Shown here: positions 38,112-46,457 of the stretch, in pieces
How positions within the stretch are numbered: position 1 is the stretch's first letter
Layout: every line of letters begins with the position of its first letter
Source of the DNA: Collinsella ihumii
Lineage (GTDB): Bacteria; Actinomycetota; Coriobacteriia; Coriobacteriales; Coriobacteriaceae
Reading direction: 5' to 3'
Assembly: GCF_900046475.1 (NCBI RefSeq)
Contig: NZ_FCOU01000013.1
Coordinates: forward strand, 16,465-80,464
DNA length: 64,000 nucleotides
The notes under the pieces: model-generated
What the model was told of the DNA's origin: nothing
The model's database searches: none
The model's input: only the letters and a program-made list of their open reading frames with translations
Position numbers and translations under genes: made by a program

Positions 38112-38262
38112 GTCCCGCCCCACGCGGAGCAACTGGGTGAACCGTCGAGTTTATTTAGGGAGCCCACACAGTCGCGCCTAGTACAGGTATCCTTCGTTGT
38201 TAAGGACGCTGGAACGGACGATGAGGGCACCCACCTTGTAGAGGTGGGTTCATTTTCGTGAA
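38112..38262 (+). ncRNA. ssrS: Candidate 6S RNA
   Basis: A non-coding stretch that starts just after TATGAT (38100-38105), contains TTATTTAGGGAGCCCAC, a small hairpin TCCTT/AAGGA, and ends with GGGCACCCACC and a hairpin (CCCACCTT/AGGTGGG) followed by TTCATTTT. Size (about 150 nt), a long closing stem and this kind of terminal sequence resemble 6S RNAs of Gram-positive bacteria. It could instead be another structured leader or small RNA. Covariance-model search would decide. Confidence 0.45.
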
Positions 38263-38296
38263 GCGTGGGGCGGCCCATTTTTTGCCAAGTTTGTTG

Positions 38297-38324
38297 TTGA
38301 CAGCGAAGATTTGCTTGCTATCAT
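38297..38324 (+). promoter_or_regulatory. tRNA-Ala promoter
   Basis: A perfect -35 TTGACA (38297-38302), a 16-bp spacer and -10 TATCAT (38319-38324) end 13 bp before the tRNA start. Confidence 0.8.
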
Positions 38325-38337
38325 AAACACTTGTCTC

Positions 38338-38410
38338 GGGGACGTAGCTCAGCTGGGAGAGCGCTGCCGTCGCATGGCAGAGGCCGAGGGTTCGATTCCC
38401 TTCGTCTCCA
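38338..38410 (+). tRNA. tRNA-Ala(CGC)
   Basis: Acceptor stem GGGGACG pairs with CGTCTCC, D-arm AGCTCAGCTGGGAGAGC, anticodon stem CTGCC/GGCAG with loop GTCGCAT (anticodon CGC), T-arm AGGGTTCGATTCCCT. Discriminator A at 38410; CCA is not encoded. 73 nt. A Rho-independent terminator (38425-38455) follows. Confidence 0.93.
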
Positions 38411-38703
38411 CCCTTGATTCGCCAAGAGCTCCTACGCAGGTAGGGGCTCTTTTTCGTTACCGCCGCAGGGGAATCGAACCCCGTTCGGGGCGCGGAGCGT
38501 GTGAACGGCGGAGCCGTTCGCCGCGCAGCGCGCGAGGCCGCGTCAGCGGCCGAAGCGGATGCGGCCGCGCAGCGACCGCGGATTCCCTTCGTCTCCACCC
38601 TTGATTCGCCAAGAGCTCCTACGCAGGTAGGGGCTCTTTTTCGTTGCCGCCGCAGGGGAATCGAACCCCGTTCGGGGCGCGGAGCGTGTGAACGGCGGAG
38701 CCG
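38394..38703 (+). repeat. Tandem tRNA-tail module (period 187 bp)
   Basis: Segment 38394-38516, from the T-arm of tRNA-Ala through the terminator, is repeated at 38581-38703 with one mismatch in 123 bases. Each copy contains the last 17 bases of the tRNA, a terminator stem (38425-38435/38440-38450 and again 187 bp later), the antisense T-arm GGGGAATCGAACCCC (38468-38482, 38655-38669), and GC-rich hairpins. Between copies are stems GAACGGC/GCCGTTC and GGCCGC/GCGGCC joined by AGCGCGCGAGG. No protein is credible here. Confidence 0.9.
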
Positions 38704-38746
38704 CATCTCCGCGCAGCGCGCGAGGCCGCGTACGCGGCGGATTGAT

Positions 38747-38854
38747 GGTACGCTATAGGAACGCAGCCTCGTCCACGGTACGCTATAGGAACGCTTTCGG
38801 GTGAAAAACGTGCCTATACCGTACAGTCAACAAGGCAGCGTTCCTATAGCGTAC
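38747..38854. repeat. REP-like cluster (two direct, one inverted copy)
   Basis: GGTACGCTATAGGAACGC occurs at 38747-38764 and 38777-38794, and its complement GCGTTCCTATAGCGTAC at 38838-38854. This lies in the 634-bp non-coding gap 38411-39044, after the tRNA-tail module. No other feature is visible between 38855 and 39030. Confidence 0.75.
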
Positions 38855-39044
38855 TTTCGATTCGGACCGATCCATGGGGCGCGCGATGGGATGCGCGTGA
38901 AAAGTGCCCCCAGGGCGGGTCTCAACCGACATCGGCCATCCAAATCAGCGCGTCCCTACGCGAACACCTCAGATGGGAAACGGGTATACTTCTGCAGATA
39001 TACCAGTCCCGGTTGTTCGGATGATATTGAATCGGAGGCCTGTC

Positions 39045-39446
39045 ATGGCCGATCAGAATAGCACCCCGCTTACCGACGAGGAGCGCGCCGAGCTCGAGGC
39101 CCTGCGCGCGGAGAAGGCCGCCCGCGAGGAGGCCGAGCGCGCCCGCAAGGAGCGCGCCGAGCTCGAGGCCCTGCGTGCGGAGTCCAAGAAGGCGGAGCAG
39201 GCAGAGCCCGCCTCCGCTCCCGCCCCCGCACCCGCACCTCAGCCGAAGCGCCAGGCACCGGCCCCGCGCCCTGCAGACCACGAGCCCCGCACGTTCGGCC
39301 AGCGCATGGTCATGACGCCCGAGGAGACTGACGACGACGGCATTCCCAAGATGCCTCCCGCCCAGAAGATCATCATCCTTATCGTCATGGTGTGCTTCAT
39401 CGGCGGCGGCATCTACATCTGGCTTTCCAATTCCGGCCTCATCTAG
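39045..39446 (+). CDS. Small tail-anchored membrane protein
   Basis: A 133-residue protein: a charged helical N-terminus with two near-identical repeats (EERAELEALRAEKAAREEAERARKERAELEALRAE, residues 10-45), an Ala/Pro-rich linker, a conserved-looking stretch RTFGQRMVMTPEETDDDGIPKMPP, and one hydrophobic segment near the end (IIILIVMVCFIGGGIYIWL). It should be anchored by its C-terminus with the bulk in the cytoplasm. GGAGG precedes the ATG at 39045. pncB follows 77 bp later and may share the transcript. Confidence 0.7.
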   Translation: MADQNSTPLTDEERAELEALRAEKAAREEAERARKERAELEALRAESKKAEQAEPASAPAPAPAPQPKRQAPAPRPADHEPRTFGQRMVMTPEETDDDGIPKMPPAQKIIILIVMVCFIGGGIYIWLSNSGLI

Positions 39447-39523
39447 CAACACATAAGCCGCTGCGCGCCGGCAGCGCCCGCCACGGGGCGCACATGCGCG
39501 TTCATCACGGTAAAGGAGCAATC

Positions 39524-41023
39524 ATGGCTTTGACAGATGCGTCGCGCCCGACCGATATCACGATGCTCACCGACCTGTATGAGTTGACGATGGCCCAGGG
39601 CTTTTGGGAGAACGGCAAGCAGGACGAGCAGGCGTGCTTCACGGCCTTCTACCGCGATCATCCTTTCGGCAGCGAATACGCGGTGATGTGCGGTTCGGCC
39701 GAGCTCGCTGACCTGGTGGAGAGCTTCCGCTTTACCGATGAGGACATCAGCTACCTGGCGAGCCTGTCCGCACCTGCCGGCGGCAGCCTGTTCAGCCCCT
39801 CGTTCTTGAACTACCTGCGCGATTTCAGGCCCCATGTGGACATCGACGCGGTGCCCGAGGGCGAGTTGGTGTTCCCGCGTGAGCCCATGGTGCGCGTGAG
39901 CGGCTCCATGTTCGAGTGCCAGCTGCTCGAGACGGCGCTGCTCAACACAATCGGCTTCGAGACGCTCGTGGCCACCAAGACGGCGCGTGTCGTCGCGGCG
40001 GCCAAGGGAAGGCCGGTCGCGGAGTTCGGCCTGCGCCGCGCGCAGGGTCCCGACGGCGGCATGGCCGTCGCGCGCGCAAGCTACGTCGCGGGCTGCGCTT
40101 CGACCTCGAACGTGCTCGCGGGGCGCAAGTACGGCATCCCCGTGTCGGGCACGCATGCGCACAGCTGGGTCATGACGTTCGATTCCGAGCTCGAGGCGTT
40201 TCGCGCCTTCGCGAGCTCGAGTCCCAAGAACTGCACGCTGCTGATCGATACCTATGATGTGCGCGAGGGCGTCGAGAACGCCATCGTCGTGGCGAAGGAG
40301 ATGGAGGCGCGCGGCGAGCGCCTGGCGGGCATCCGCATCGATTCGGGCGACCTGGCCAAGCTCTCGGCCTATGTCCGCAACCGTTTCGACGAGGAGGGGC
40401 TCGACTACGTCAAGATCATCGTGTCCAACGACCTGGACGAGTACACCATCCAGTCGTTGCTCAACCAGGGCGCGCCGGTCGACAGCTTCGGCGTGGGCAC
40501 CAAGCTCGCGACCTGCTACGACCAGCCCGCGCTCGGCTGCGTCTACAAGCTCGCCGCGCATCGCGCCTCGGCCGATGACCCGTGGACGCCGGTGCTCAAG
40601 CTCTCCGAGCAGCCGTACAAGCGCACGATTCCCGGCATCCAGAAGGTCCGCCGCTATGTGGACGAGACGGGCAGCCCGGTGTGCGACATGATCTATGACG
40701 AGTCCTACATCGAGGGCGACGGCACAACGCTCGTGGCCGTGAACGACGCGGCGCTCGTCACGAGCGTGCGCGACCTTTCGTACCATGAGCTGCTGCAGCC
40801 CGTGGTGCGCGACGGCGCCGCGGCGGCTCCCCGCGAGTCGATCGAAGCCGCCCGCGCGCGCTGCAAGGACGCGCTCGATGCGCTCGACCCCGTGTACAAG
40901 CGCTTCCTGTACCCGCAGTCCTACATGGTGAGCATGGAGCGCGGCCTTGCCCGCGTGCGCGACGAGCTGGTGCGCGAGCGCATGGCGGCGAGCAGCTCTG
41001 CTATCCCGTGGAAGCGCATCTAG
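39524..41023 (+). CDS. pncB: Nicotinate phosphoribosyltransferase
   Basis: The 499-residue enzyme makes nicotinate mononucleotide from nicotinate, PRPP and ATP in the NAD salvage route. Family features: DLYELTMAQGF at the start, EFGLRRAQGPDGG, SGTHAHSWVM with the catalytic His, GIRIDSGDLAKLS and FGVGTKL. Length is normal for the longer bacterial type. The ATG follows AAAGGAG. A terminator at about 41040 follows. Confidence 0.95.
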   Translation: MALTDASRPTDITMLTDLYELTMAQGFWENGKQDEQACFTAFYRDHPFGSEYAVMCGSAELADLVESFRFTDEDISYLASLSAPAGGSLFSPSFLNYLRDFRPHVDIDAVPEGELVFPREPMVRVSGSMFECQLLETALLNTIGFETLVATKTARVVAAAKGRPVAEFGLRRAQGPDGGMAVARASYVAGCASTSNVLAGRKYGIPVSGTHAHSWVMTFDSELEAFRAFASSSPKNCTLLIDTYDVREGVENAIVVAKEMEARGERLAGIRIDSGDLAKLSAYVRNRFDEEGLDYVKIIVSNDLDEYTIQSLLNQGAPVDSFGVGTKLATCYDQPALGCVYKLAAHRASADDPWTPVLKLSEQPYKRTIPGIQKVRRYVDETGSPVCDMIYDESYIEGDGTTLVAVNDAALVTSVRDLSYHELLQPVVRDGAAAAPRESIEAARARCKDALDALDPVYKRFLYPQSYMVSMERGLARVRDELVRERMAASSSAIPWKRI

Positions 41024-41039
41024 TTCGAAGAGGAGACGA

Positions 41040-41106
41040 CGGGGCGGCTCTTGTCGACGTGGGCGGACATGCGCTTGTCCGCAAGACGGCGGGAGCCGCC
41101 CTTTTC
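41040..41106 (+). terminator. pncB terminator
   Basis: GGGCGGCTC pairs with GAGCCGCCC across an inner GCGGACA/TGTCCGC-type hairpin, followed by TTTTCC. Confidence 0.7.
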
Positions 41107-41145
41107 CTGTGAACACTCAATCCCCGTGTCAACGAAAGGCATGCC

Positions 41146-42270
41146 ATGACCTCTGATCGTAAGACCATGGTCGTCAAGATCGGTTCCTCCACGCTGGTGG
41201 GGGCCGATCGCGCGCTGCGTCGCGACTTCATCGCCGACCTTGCCCGGCAGGCCTCCGAGCTCGCCGACGCAGGCTGGAACCTCGTCGTGGTGAGTTCGGG
41301 CGCCATCGCGTGCGGCGCGCCGGTGCTCGGTTTTGCATCCAAGCCCACCGACATGCCGAGCCTGCAGGCCTGCGCCTCGGTGGGGCAGTGCGTGCTGTCG
41401 GCCGCCTACGACGAGGAGTTCCGCGCCCGCGGCCTGCTCACCTCGCTCGTGCTGCTCACGCGCCACGACACGGCGCGCCGCAACTCCTACCTGCACGCGC
41501 GCGACACGCTCACCCGGCTCGTCGAGCTCGGTGTCGTGCCGGTCGTGAACGAGAACGACACGGTCACGGTCGACGAGATCCGCTTCGGCGATAACGACAC
41601 GCTCGCGGCGCTCGTGAGCTGCCTGGTCTCTGCCGACCTGTGCGTCACGCTGTCCGACATCGACGGGCTATACACGGCCAACCCCATGGAGGACCCCACC
41701 GCCGCGTTCATCCCGCGTGTGGAGAAGATCGACGCCGGCATCATCGCGTCGGCGGGCGATTCCTCCACATCGGTGGGAACGGGCGGCATGATCACCAAGA
41801 TTCGCAGCTGCCGCATCCTCATGACGGCGGGCATCGCAAGCGTCATCTGCTCGGGTTCCGAGCCTAACGTGCTCGTTCGCCTCGCTGCGGGCGAGGCGGT
41901 CGGCACGCTGTTCGTGCCGCCGGTGGAGCGGCTGGACATCGCCCCGCGCAAGCTGTGGATCGCGCTGGGCGACTCGACGCATGGCAGCGTGACGGTCGAC
42001 GCGGGCGCTGCGGATGCGCTCGTGCGCCGCGGGTCGTCGCTGCTGCCGGTGGGCATCACGCATGTCGAGGGGGCTTTCTCGGCGGGCGACACGCTCGACG
42101 TTCGCGACGAGCGCGGGCTCACCATCGCGCGCGGCCTCGCCCAGGCGGGCTCCGACGAGCTCAAGCTCGCGGCCGGTCGGCACCAGGACGAGATCGCGTC
42201 AAATCGCCTGCTGGCGGCACTTGCCGGCAAACCGGCCATCCATCGCGACGAAATGATCGTCTTCGCGTGA
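41146..42270 (+). CDS. proB: Glutamate 5-kinase
   Basis: The 374-residue enzyme phosphorylates glutamate, the first step of proline synthesis, and is usually inhibited by proline. The amino-acid-kinase domain covers residues 1-255 (VVKIGSSTLVG, VVSSGAIACG, NENDTVTVDEIRFGDNDTLAALV, GTGGMITKI) and a PUA domain covers about 275-360 (GSVTVDAGAADALVRRGSSLLPVGI). Length is typical. AAAGG precedes the ATG. proA, the next enzyme, is 1.7 kb downstream after an oppositely oriented peptidase gene. Confidence 0.96.
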   Translation: MTSDRKTMVVKIGSSTLVGADRALRRDFIADLARQASELADAGWNLVVVSSGAIACGAPVLGFASKPTDMPSLQACASVGQCVLSAAYDEEFRARGLLTSLVLLTRHDTARRNSYLHARDTLTRLVELGVVPVVNENDTVTVDEIRFGDNDTLAALVSCLVSADLCVTLSDIDGLYTANPMEDPTAAFIPRVEKIDAGIIASAGDSSTSVGTGGMITKIRSCRILMTAGIASVICSGSEPNVLVRLAAGEAVGTLFVPPVERLDIAPRKLWIALGDSTHGSVTVDAGAADALVRRGSSLLPVGITHVEGAFSAGDTLDVRDERGLTIARGLAQAGSDELKLAAGRHQDEIASNRLLAALAGKPAIHRDEMIVFA

Positions 42271-42315
42271 TGGCAAAGGAGGCGGCCGGCGCGTCCGGAC
42301 GTCTGACATGAAAGC

Positions 42316-42360
42316 GCGGCGCCACCCTCGACGTCTTCGGGATGTCGAGGGCGGCGCCGC
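42316..42360. terminator. Bidirectional terminator between proB and the peptidase gene
   Basis: A 17-bp stem (42316-42332 with 42344-42360, one mismatch) with loop GTCTTCGGGAT lies between convergent genes. Confidence 0.75.
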
Positions 42361-42388
42361 GGCGTATTGGGGAAGGCTGCGGGCGGTC

Positions 42389-43810
42389 CTATCTCGTGCG
42401 GCCGTGCAGATGCCCCACGTCGCGCGCCTCCTCGTACAGGTGGCGGAACACGCGGTCGCCGTGAAGGCCGTCGTGCTCGAACTCGTTGGTGACCCAAGGG
42501 TGCGCGTTGCCGATGCGCGACAGCGTGTCGAGCTGCAGGCCGGAGTCCACGTACATGTCGTCGAAATAGATCGCGGCGTGCAGCGGCACCTCGTTTTGGG
42601 CCAGGCGCACCGGGTTGTACACGGGATCGAACTCGATGTCCTCCATGAGCAGGCCGACGGCGTCGGCGAAGGGCTTGAGCTCGGGCATGTCCTTGAACAT
42701 CCAGGGGAAGCACGCCTCGCCGGTGAACATCAACGGCCGGGCGTCCGCATCGAATTCCGCGCGCTTGCCCTTCTCGGCGGCTGCGGCCCACCGGATGGGG
42801 GCGCAGGTCCCGTCCGCGTAGATGAGCTCCTGCAGCGTCCAGTACAGCGGGTTGGCGCGCGTGGTCGTGCGGTCGAGCACGCCCATGAGGAAGCCGTCGG
42901 AAAGCACGAGCTCGCTGCCGACCGTGCCGTCGCCCTGCTCGAAGGCGGTGTCGAACAGCCAGTGTATGCGCTCGAAGCTCGGCTTCATGCCGAAGTCGCT
43001 GCCCAAAAGCTGCAGCCGCTCGACCGTGAGCGGGCTGCCGTCGGGCAGCGCTACATCGCCTGCGGCCACGATGTCGGCAACGGCGGCGACGCGCTCGACG
43101 TCGCCCGGATAGCGCTCGTAATACTGGCGGGTCTTGGCCGCCATGCGCGGGAACGTGTGCTTGTAGACCTCGGCGGCGCCGGCGGGAACATGCGGGATGC
43201 CGCCGCAGGTGAACGACGCCGTGATACCGGTGGGGTAGCTCGACAGGTACGCGAGCGTGATGAACCCGCCGTAGCTTTGGCCGAGCGTGGTCCAAGGTTT
43301 GCCGCCGAACTGCGTGAGGCGCAGGTACTCGAAGTCGCGCACGATGGACGGCGCGAGGAACCGCTTGAGGAAATCCGCCTGGGCGCGCGCCGGGTCGGCT
43401 CCGGAGGCCTGGGCGCGCCGCGCCAGCCCCGCCATGGTCTGCCCGCTCACCCGGGAGCTGCGGCCCGTGCCGCGCTGGTCGGGAAGGACGACGCGGTAGT
43501 GCTTGACCGCCTCCGCGATCCATCCGTCGCTGGTCGGGGAGAGCGGGCGAGGGCAGGCGCCGCCCGGTCCGCCCTGGAAAAAGACGAGCAGGGGCAGGTC
43601 GTCGTTCACATGCTCCGGCGCGCACACGACGCGGTAGAACAGCTTGATGGATTCGGGGGCGCCGGGGATCTCCGCCGGAAACGCGCCGACGCGCATGGTC
43701 ATGCCCATGGCGAGCAGGGCGGGTTCCAGCCCGCGCCAATCGAGCGGGACGTCGATGCTGTGGTCCTCGACATACAGGCCGGGGGCGTAGTAGCTTGCAA
43801 GCTGGGCCAT
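42389..43810 (-). CDS. pip: Proline iminopeptidase (alpha/beta hydrolase, S33)
   Basis: A 473-residue alpha/beta-hydrolase: oxyanion region VFFQGGPGGACPRP, nucleophile elbow GQSYGGF (Ser near residue 190), and the His of the triad probably in FEHDGLHGDRV near the end. Acid residue probably in the preceding strand region. Proline iminopeptidases free N-terminal proline from peptides, and this fits its place between proB and proA. The ATG at 43810 follows AAGGAG. It is longer than the 310-residue Bacillus type but like the 430-residue group. Confidence 0.87.
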   Translation of the reverse strand: MAQLASYYAPGLYVEDHSIDVPLDWRGLEPALLAMGMTMRVGAFPAEIPGAPESIKLFYRVVCAPEHVNDDLPLLVFFQGGPGGACPRPLSPTSDGWIAEAVKHYRVVLPDQRGTGRSSRVSGQTMAGLARRAQASGADPARAQADFLKRFLAPSIVRDFEYLRLTQFGGKPWTTLGQSYGGFITLAYLSSYPTGITASFTCGGIPHVPAGAAEVYKHTFPRMAAKTRQYYERYPGDVERVAAVADIVAAGDVALPDGSPLTVERLQLLGSDFGMKPSFERIHWLFDTAFEQGDGTVGSELVLSDGFLMGVLDRTTTRANPLYWTLQELIYADGTCAPIRWAAAAEKGKRAEFDADARPLMFTGEACFPWMFKDMPELKPFADAVGLLMEDIEFDPVYNPVRLAQNEVPLHAAIYFDDMYVDSGLQLDTLSRIGNAHPWVTNEFEHDGLHGDRVFRHLYEEARDVGHLHGRTR

Positions 43811-43942
43811 GCGGACTCCTTTTGTACGGACCGTTAACCGCGCGGGATGCGGACGGCGAGAGGTTCTGACAGGGTAAACTGTACGGTATCGAGATCCATT
43901 GTAGGGCGATGAGCGCCGAACACACGCGATCGGAGGTGCCTC

Positions 43943-45229
43943 ATGGCACAAGATATCAGGGAGTACGTCGAGCAGCTTGCGCGCGCCGCCAAGGAGGCCT
44001 CGCGCTCGCTCGGCTTTGCCGACAACGAGAGCCGTCAGGCCGCGGTGCGCGCCATGGCCGCTGAGCTGCGCAACAGAGCGGATGAGATCCTGGCGGCGAA
44101 CGCACAGGACATGGAGGCGGCGAAGGCGGCGGGGACGAACGCCGGCCTGCTCGACCGCCTGCTGCTCACGCCCGAGCGCATCGATGGCATGGCGTCGGGG
44201 CTCGAGAAGCTCGCGGAGCTGCCCGACCCGGTGGGACGCGTGCTTGAGCATCGCACCATCGACCAGGGGCTCGACCTGAAAAAGGTCAGCGTGCCGCTGG
44301 GGCTTGTCGCCATGGTGTACGAGGCGCGCCCCAACGTCACGGCGGATGCGGCGGGCATCTGCATCCGCACCGGAAACGCCTGCATCCTGCGCGGCGGCTC
44401 GCTCGCGCAGCATTCGTGCGCAGCCATCGCGCACGCGCTCGCCGACGCCGTCGAGGCGTGCGGATTTGCGCGCGAGGCCGTGACGATCATCGAGACGACC
44501 GATCGCGAGGCGACCGGTGCGCTCATGAGCCTGCGCGGCATCGTCGACGTGCTCATTCCCCGCGGCGGGGCGGGGCTCATCCAGCGCTGCGTGCGCGAGT
44601 CGCTCGTCCCGGTCATCGAGACGGGCACGGGCAACTGCCATATCTACGTGCACGAGAGCGCCGATTTCGCCAAGGCGCGCCCCATCGTCATGAATGCCAA
44701 GACGCAGCGCGTGGGCGTGTGCAACGCGTGCGAGTCCCTGCTGGTGGACGAGTCGATCGCGCGCGCGTTTTTGCCCGGCATGCTGGGCGAGCTGGCGAAT
44801 GCCGGCGTGCTCATCCACGGCGACGAGACGGCGTGCGCGGTCTGCCGCGACCTCGGGCTCGTCGAGGGGGAGGGCTTCGTGCCGGCGACCGAGGACGACT
44901 GGGGCCGCGAGTACCTGGCGCTTGAGATCTCGGTCACGTGCGTCAGCGGGCTTTCGGAGGCGATCGCCCATATCAACCGCTACGGCACCATGCACTCCGA
45001 GGCCATCGTCGCCGAGGACGAGGCCGCCTGCGAGCGCTTCCTGCGCGAGGTCGACGCGAGCTCGGTCTACGCCAACGCGAGCACGCGCTTCACCGACGGC
45101 GGGGAGTTCGGCCTGGGCGCCGAGATCGGCATCTCCACGCAGAAGCTGCACGCGCGCGGACCGTTTGCCGCCGAGGCGCTCACCACCTACAAGTACCTGG
45201 TCCGCGGCGCCGGCCAGGTCCGCCCGTAA
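43943..45229 (+). CDS. proA: Gamma-glutamyl phosphate reductase
   Basis: The 428-residue NADPH enzyme reduces glutamyl 5-phosphate to the semialdehyde. Family features include PLGLVAMVYEARPNVTADAA, the RGG loop CILRGGSLAQHS, and the catalytic Cys near residue 259 in VGVCNACESLLV, then SVYANASTRFTDGGEFGLGAEIGISTQK. GGAGG precedes the ATG. The last eight codons and stop lie within a 30-bp sequence that is repeated exactly at 49121-49150. Confidence 0.96.
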   Translation: MAQDIREYVEQLARAAKEASRSLGFADNESRQAAVRAMAAELRNRADEILAANAQDMEAAKAAGTNAGLLDRLLLTPERIDGMASGLEKLAELPDPVGRVLEHRTIDQGLDLKKVSVPLGLVAMVYEARPNVTADAAGICIRTGNACILRGGSLAQHSCAAIAHALADAVEACGFAREAVTIIETTDREATGALMSLRGIVDVLIPRGGAGLIQRCVRESLVPVIETGTGNCHIYVHESADFAKARPIVMNAKTQRVGVCNACESLLVDESIARAFLPGMLGELANAGVLIHGDETACAVCRDLGLVEGEGFVPATEDDWGREYLALEISVTCVSGLSEAIAHINRYGTMHSEAIVAEDEAACERFLREVDASSVYANASTRFTDGGEFGLGAEIGISTQKLHARGPFAAEALTTYKYLVRGAGQVRP

Positions 45230-45233
45230 TCCG
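45204..45233 (+). repeat. proA-end direct repeat, left copy
   Basis: GCGGCGCCGGCCAGGTCCGC plus ten more bases, identical in all 30 positions to 49121-49150. This copy lies within proA and includes its stop codon. Confidence 0.95.
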
Positions 45234-45251
45234 TTCATAAGGAATATGTGA

Positions 45252-45299
45252 GGCCGGAACGGCCGTTCATGTAAACATGAATGGCCGCTCCGGTCTTTT
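45252..45299 (+). terminator. proA terminator
   Basis: A 21-bp imperfect stem (45252-45272 with 45275-45295) followed by TTTTC. Confidence 0.85.
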
Positions 45300-45471
45300 C
45301 CCAAGAAGAAGCAATCTTATATTTGCCCAGCTCAACGATGTAGACAGTGCTTTCATACGGCTTGACTACAGACACCTGCGCCTGCGATGACCCAAGATGC
45401 GGGTAGAGCGGGGTCGGGACTCGGCGGCCCCGCCTCGCCCCTTGAGGGCGACAGACGCGAAGGAGGTCATC

Positions 45472-46404
45472 ATGGCGAGGATCTGGCGCAGGCTGAAAGA
45501 AGGTATGCGGGAGCACAGACATGTGGTTGCGGGAGGTGCTGCGACGGCGGTCTTTGCGATCGGGGCTATGTGGGCTATGGGTGGCGCCATACCCGCGACG
45601 GGGCAGGTGGCCACGGCTGCCGATCCCATAACGGAACTCTACCGCCAGCGTGCGGAGGATGAGCTCATGCGTCCAAGCGAACGCAATCTGTATCGCCAGC
45701 TTGCGGGTGCTGAGGTGACCCATGTCGATCAGGGGGTCTGGTATACGCTCGACACCGATGAGCTTGCGGCGCGCACCCCGGCTTGCGAGCCGGTTGGTTG
45801 GCGGGGGACGCTGAAGGTCCGCATGAACGGCATCGAGCTGTTCGACACCCATGAAGAGGCGGGGCTTACCGACGAGATGCTCCGCTTTGACATCAACGAT
45901 TCCGCTGAGGCGCGAGACGGTAAGTACGGCCATGTTGCGTATGGGGTCGCAAAGCTCAATATGTCCATCGAGAATGTCGATGCGGACTTTTGGGTTGTAA
46001 GCGATCAATACGATTCGGATGCCTGCATGCTGATGAGCGAATGGCGCCTGACGCCTGTCAGGCAACAATCGGGAGTCAACTATGCCGCACGTGATGAGCC
46101 CGGTAATTGGCTTGCAGGCGAGTACAGCATCGGCGGGTATTTCACGGCAGGCTCCCCCGACGCTCCGCATGAGCACACGCGCGACGACGGTACGGGTGGC
46201 GAAGAGACCTATACCTGCAGCCAACCGTATATCGCTACGGGCGAGACGAAAGACGTGAGCGTGTATTACTGGGTTCCGCTCGAGGATATCGAGGCGGCCC
46301 GAGCGGGGGAGTGCGCATTCTCCGTTCACGTCGGCATGCTGGTCGATGATGAAGAACAGATAGGCGTACACAACAACACGATAGCGTTCGATATCGAGCT
46401 TTAA
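45472..46404 (+). CDS. Exported protein of unknown function
   Basis: The 310-residue protein has a basic start (MARIWRRLKEGMREHRH) and one hydrophobic segment (about 18-40), consistent with a signal peptide or N-terminal anchor. The rest is a soluble, beta-rich acidic domain (GVWYTLDTDELAAR, WRGTLKVRMNGIELFD, YYWVPLEDIE). Its fold resembles the DUF5067-type immunoglobulin-like extracellular domains, but this is only a pattern impression. AAGGAGG precedes the ATG. It is 53 bp upstream of the membrane LuxR gene and inside the proA-repeat bracket. Confidence 0.75.
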   Translation: MARIWRRLKEGMREHRHVVAGGAATAVFAIGAMWAMGGAIPATGQVATAADPITELYRQRAEDELMRPSERNLYRQLAGAEVTHVDQGVWYTLDTDELAARTPACEPVGWRGTLKVRMNGIELFDTHEEAGLTDEMLRFDINDSAEARDGKYGHVAYGVAKLNMSIENVDADFWVVSDQYDSDACMLMSEWRLTPVRQQSGVNYAARDEPGNWLAGEYSIGGYFTAGSPDAPHEHTRDDGTGGEETYTCSQPYIATGETKDVSVYYWVPLEDIEAARAGECAFSVHVGMLVDDEEQIGVHNNTIAFDIEL

Positions 46405-46457
46405 GTACGCGCCTTTGTTGGACGGCGACGTTGAGAGATGACTTGGGGGCGAGCGAT

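Noticed and set aside
38311..38758. Protein frames over tRNA-Ala and its tail repeats (VAQLGERCRRMAEAEGS...)
   Set aside because: This is the known artefact of translating a tRNA gene; the repeats are non-coding.
42389..45304. Upstream extension of the iminopeptidase frame to 45304
   Set aside because: The extension is a shadow of proA; the family starts at MAQLASYYAPG with a good ribosome-binding site.
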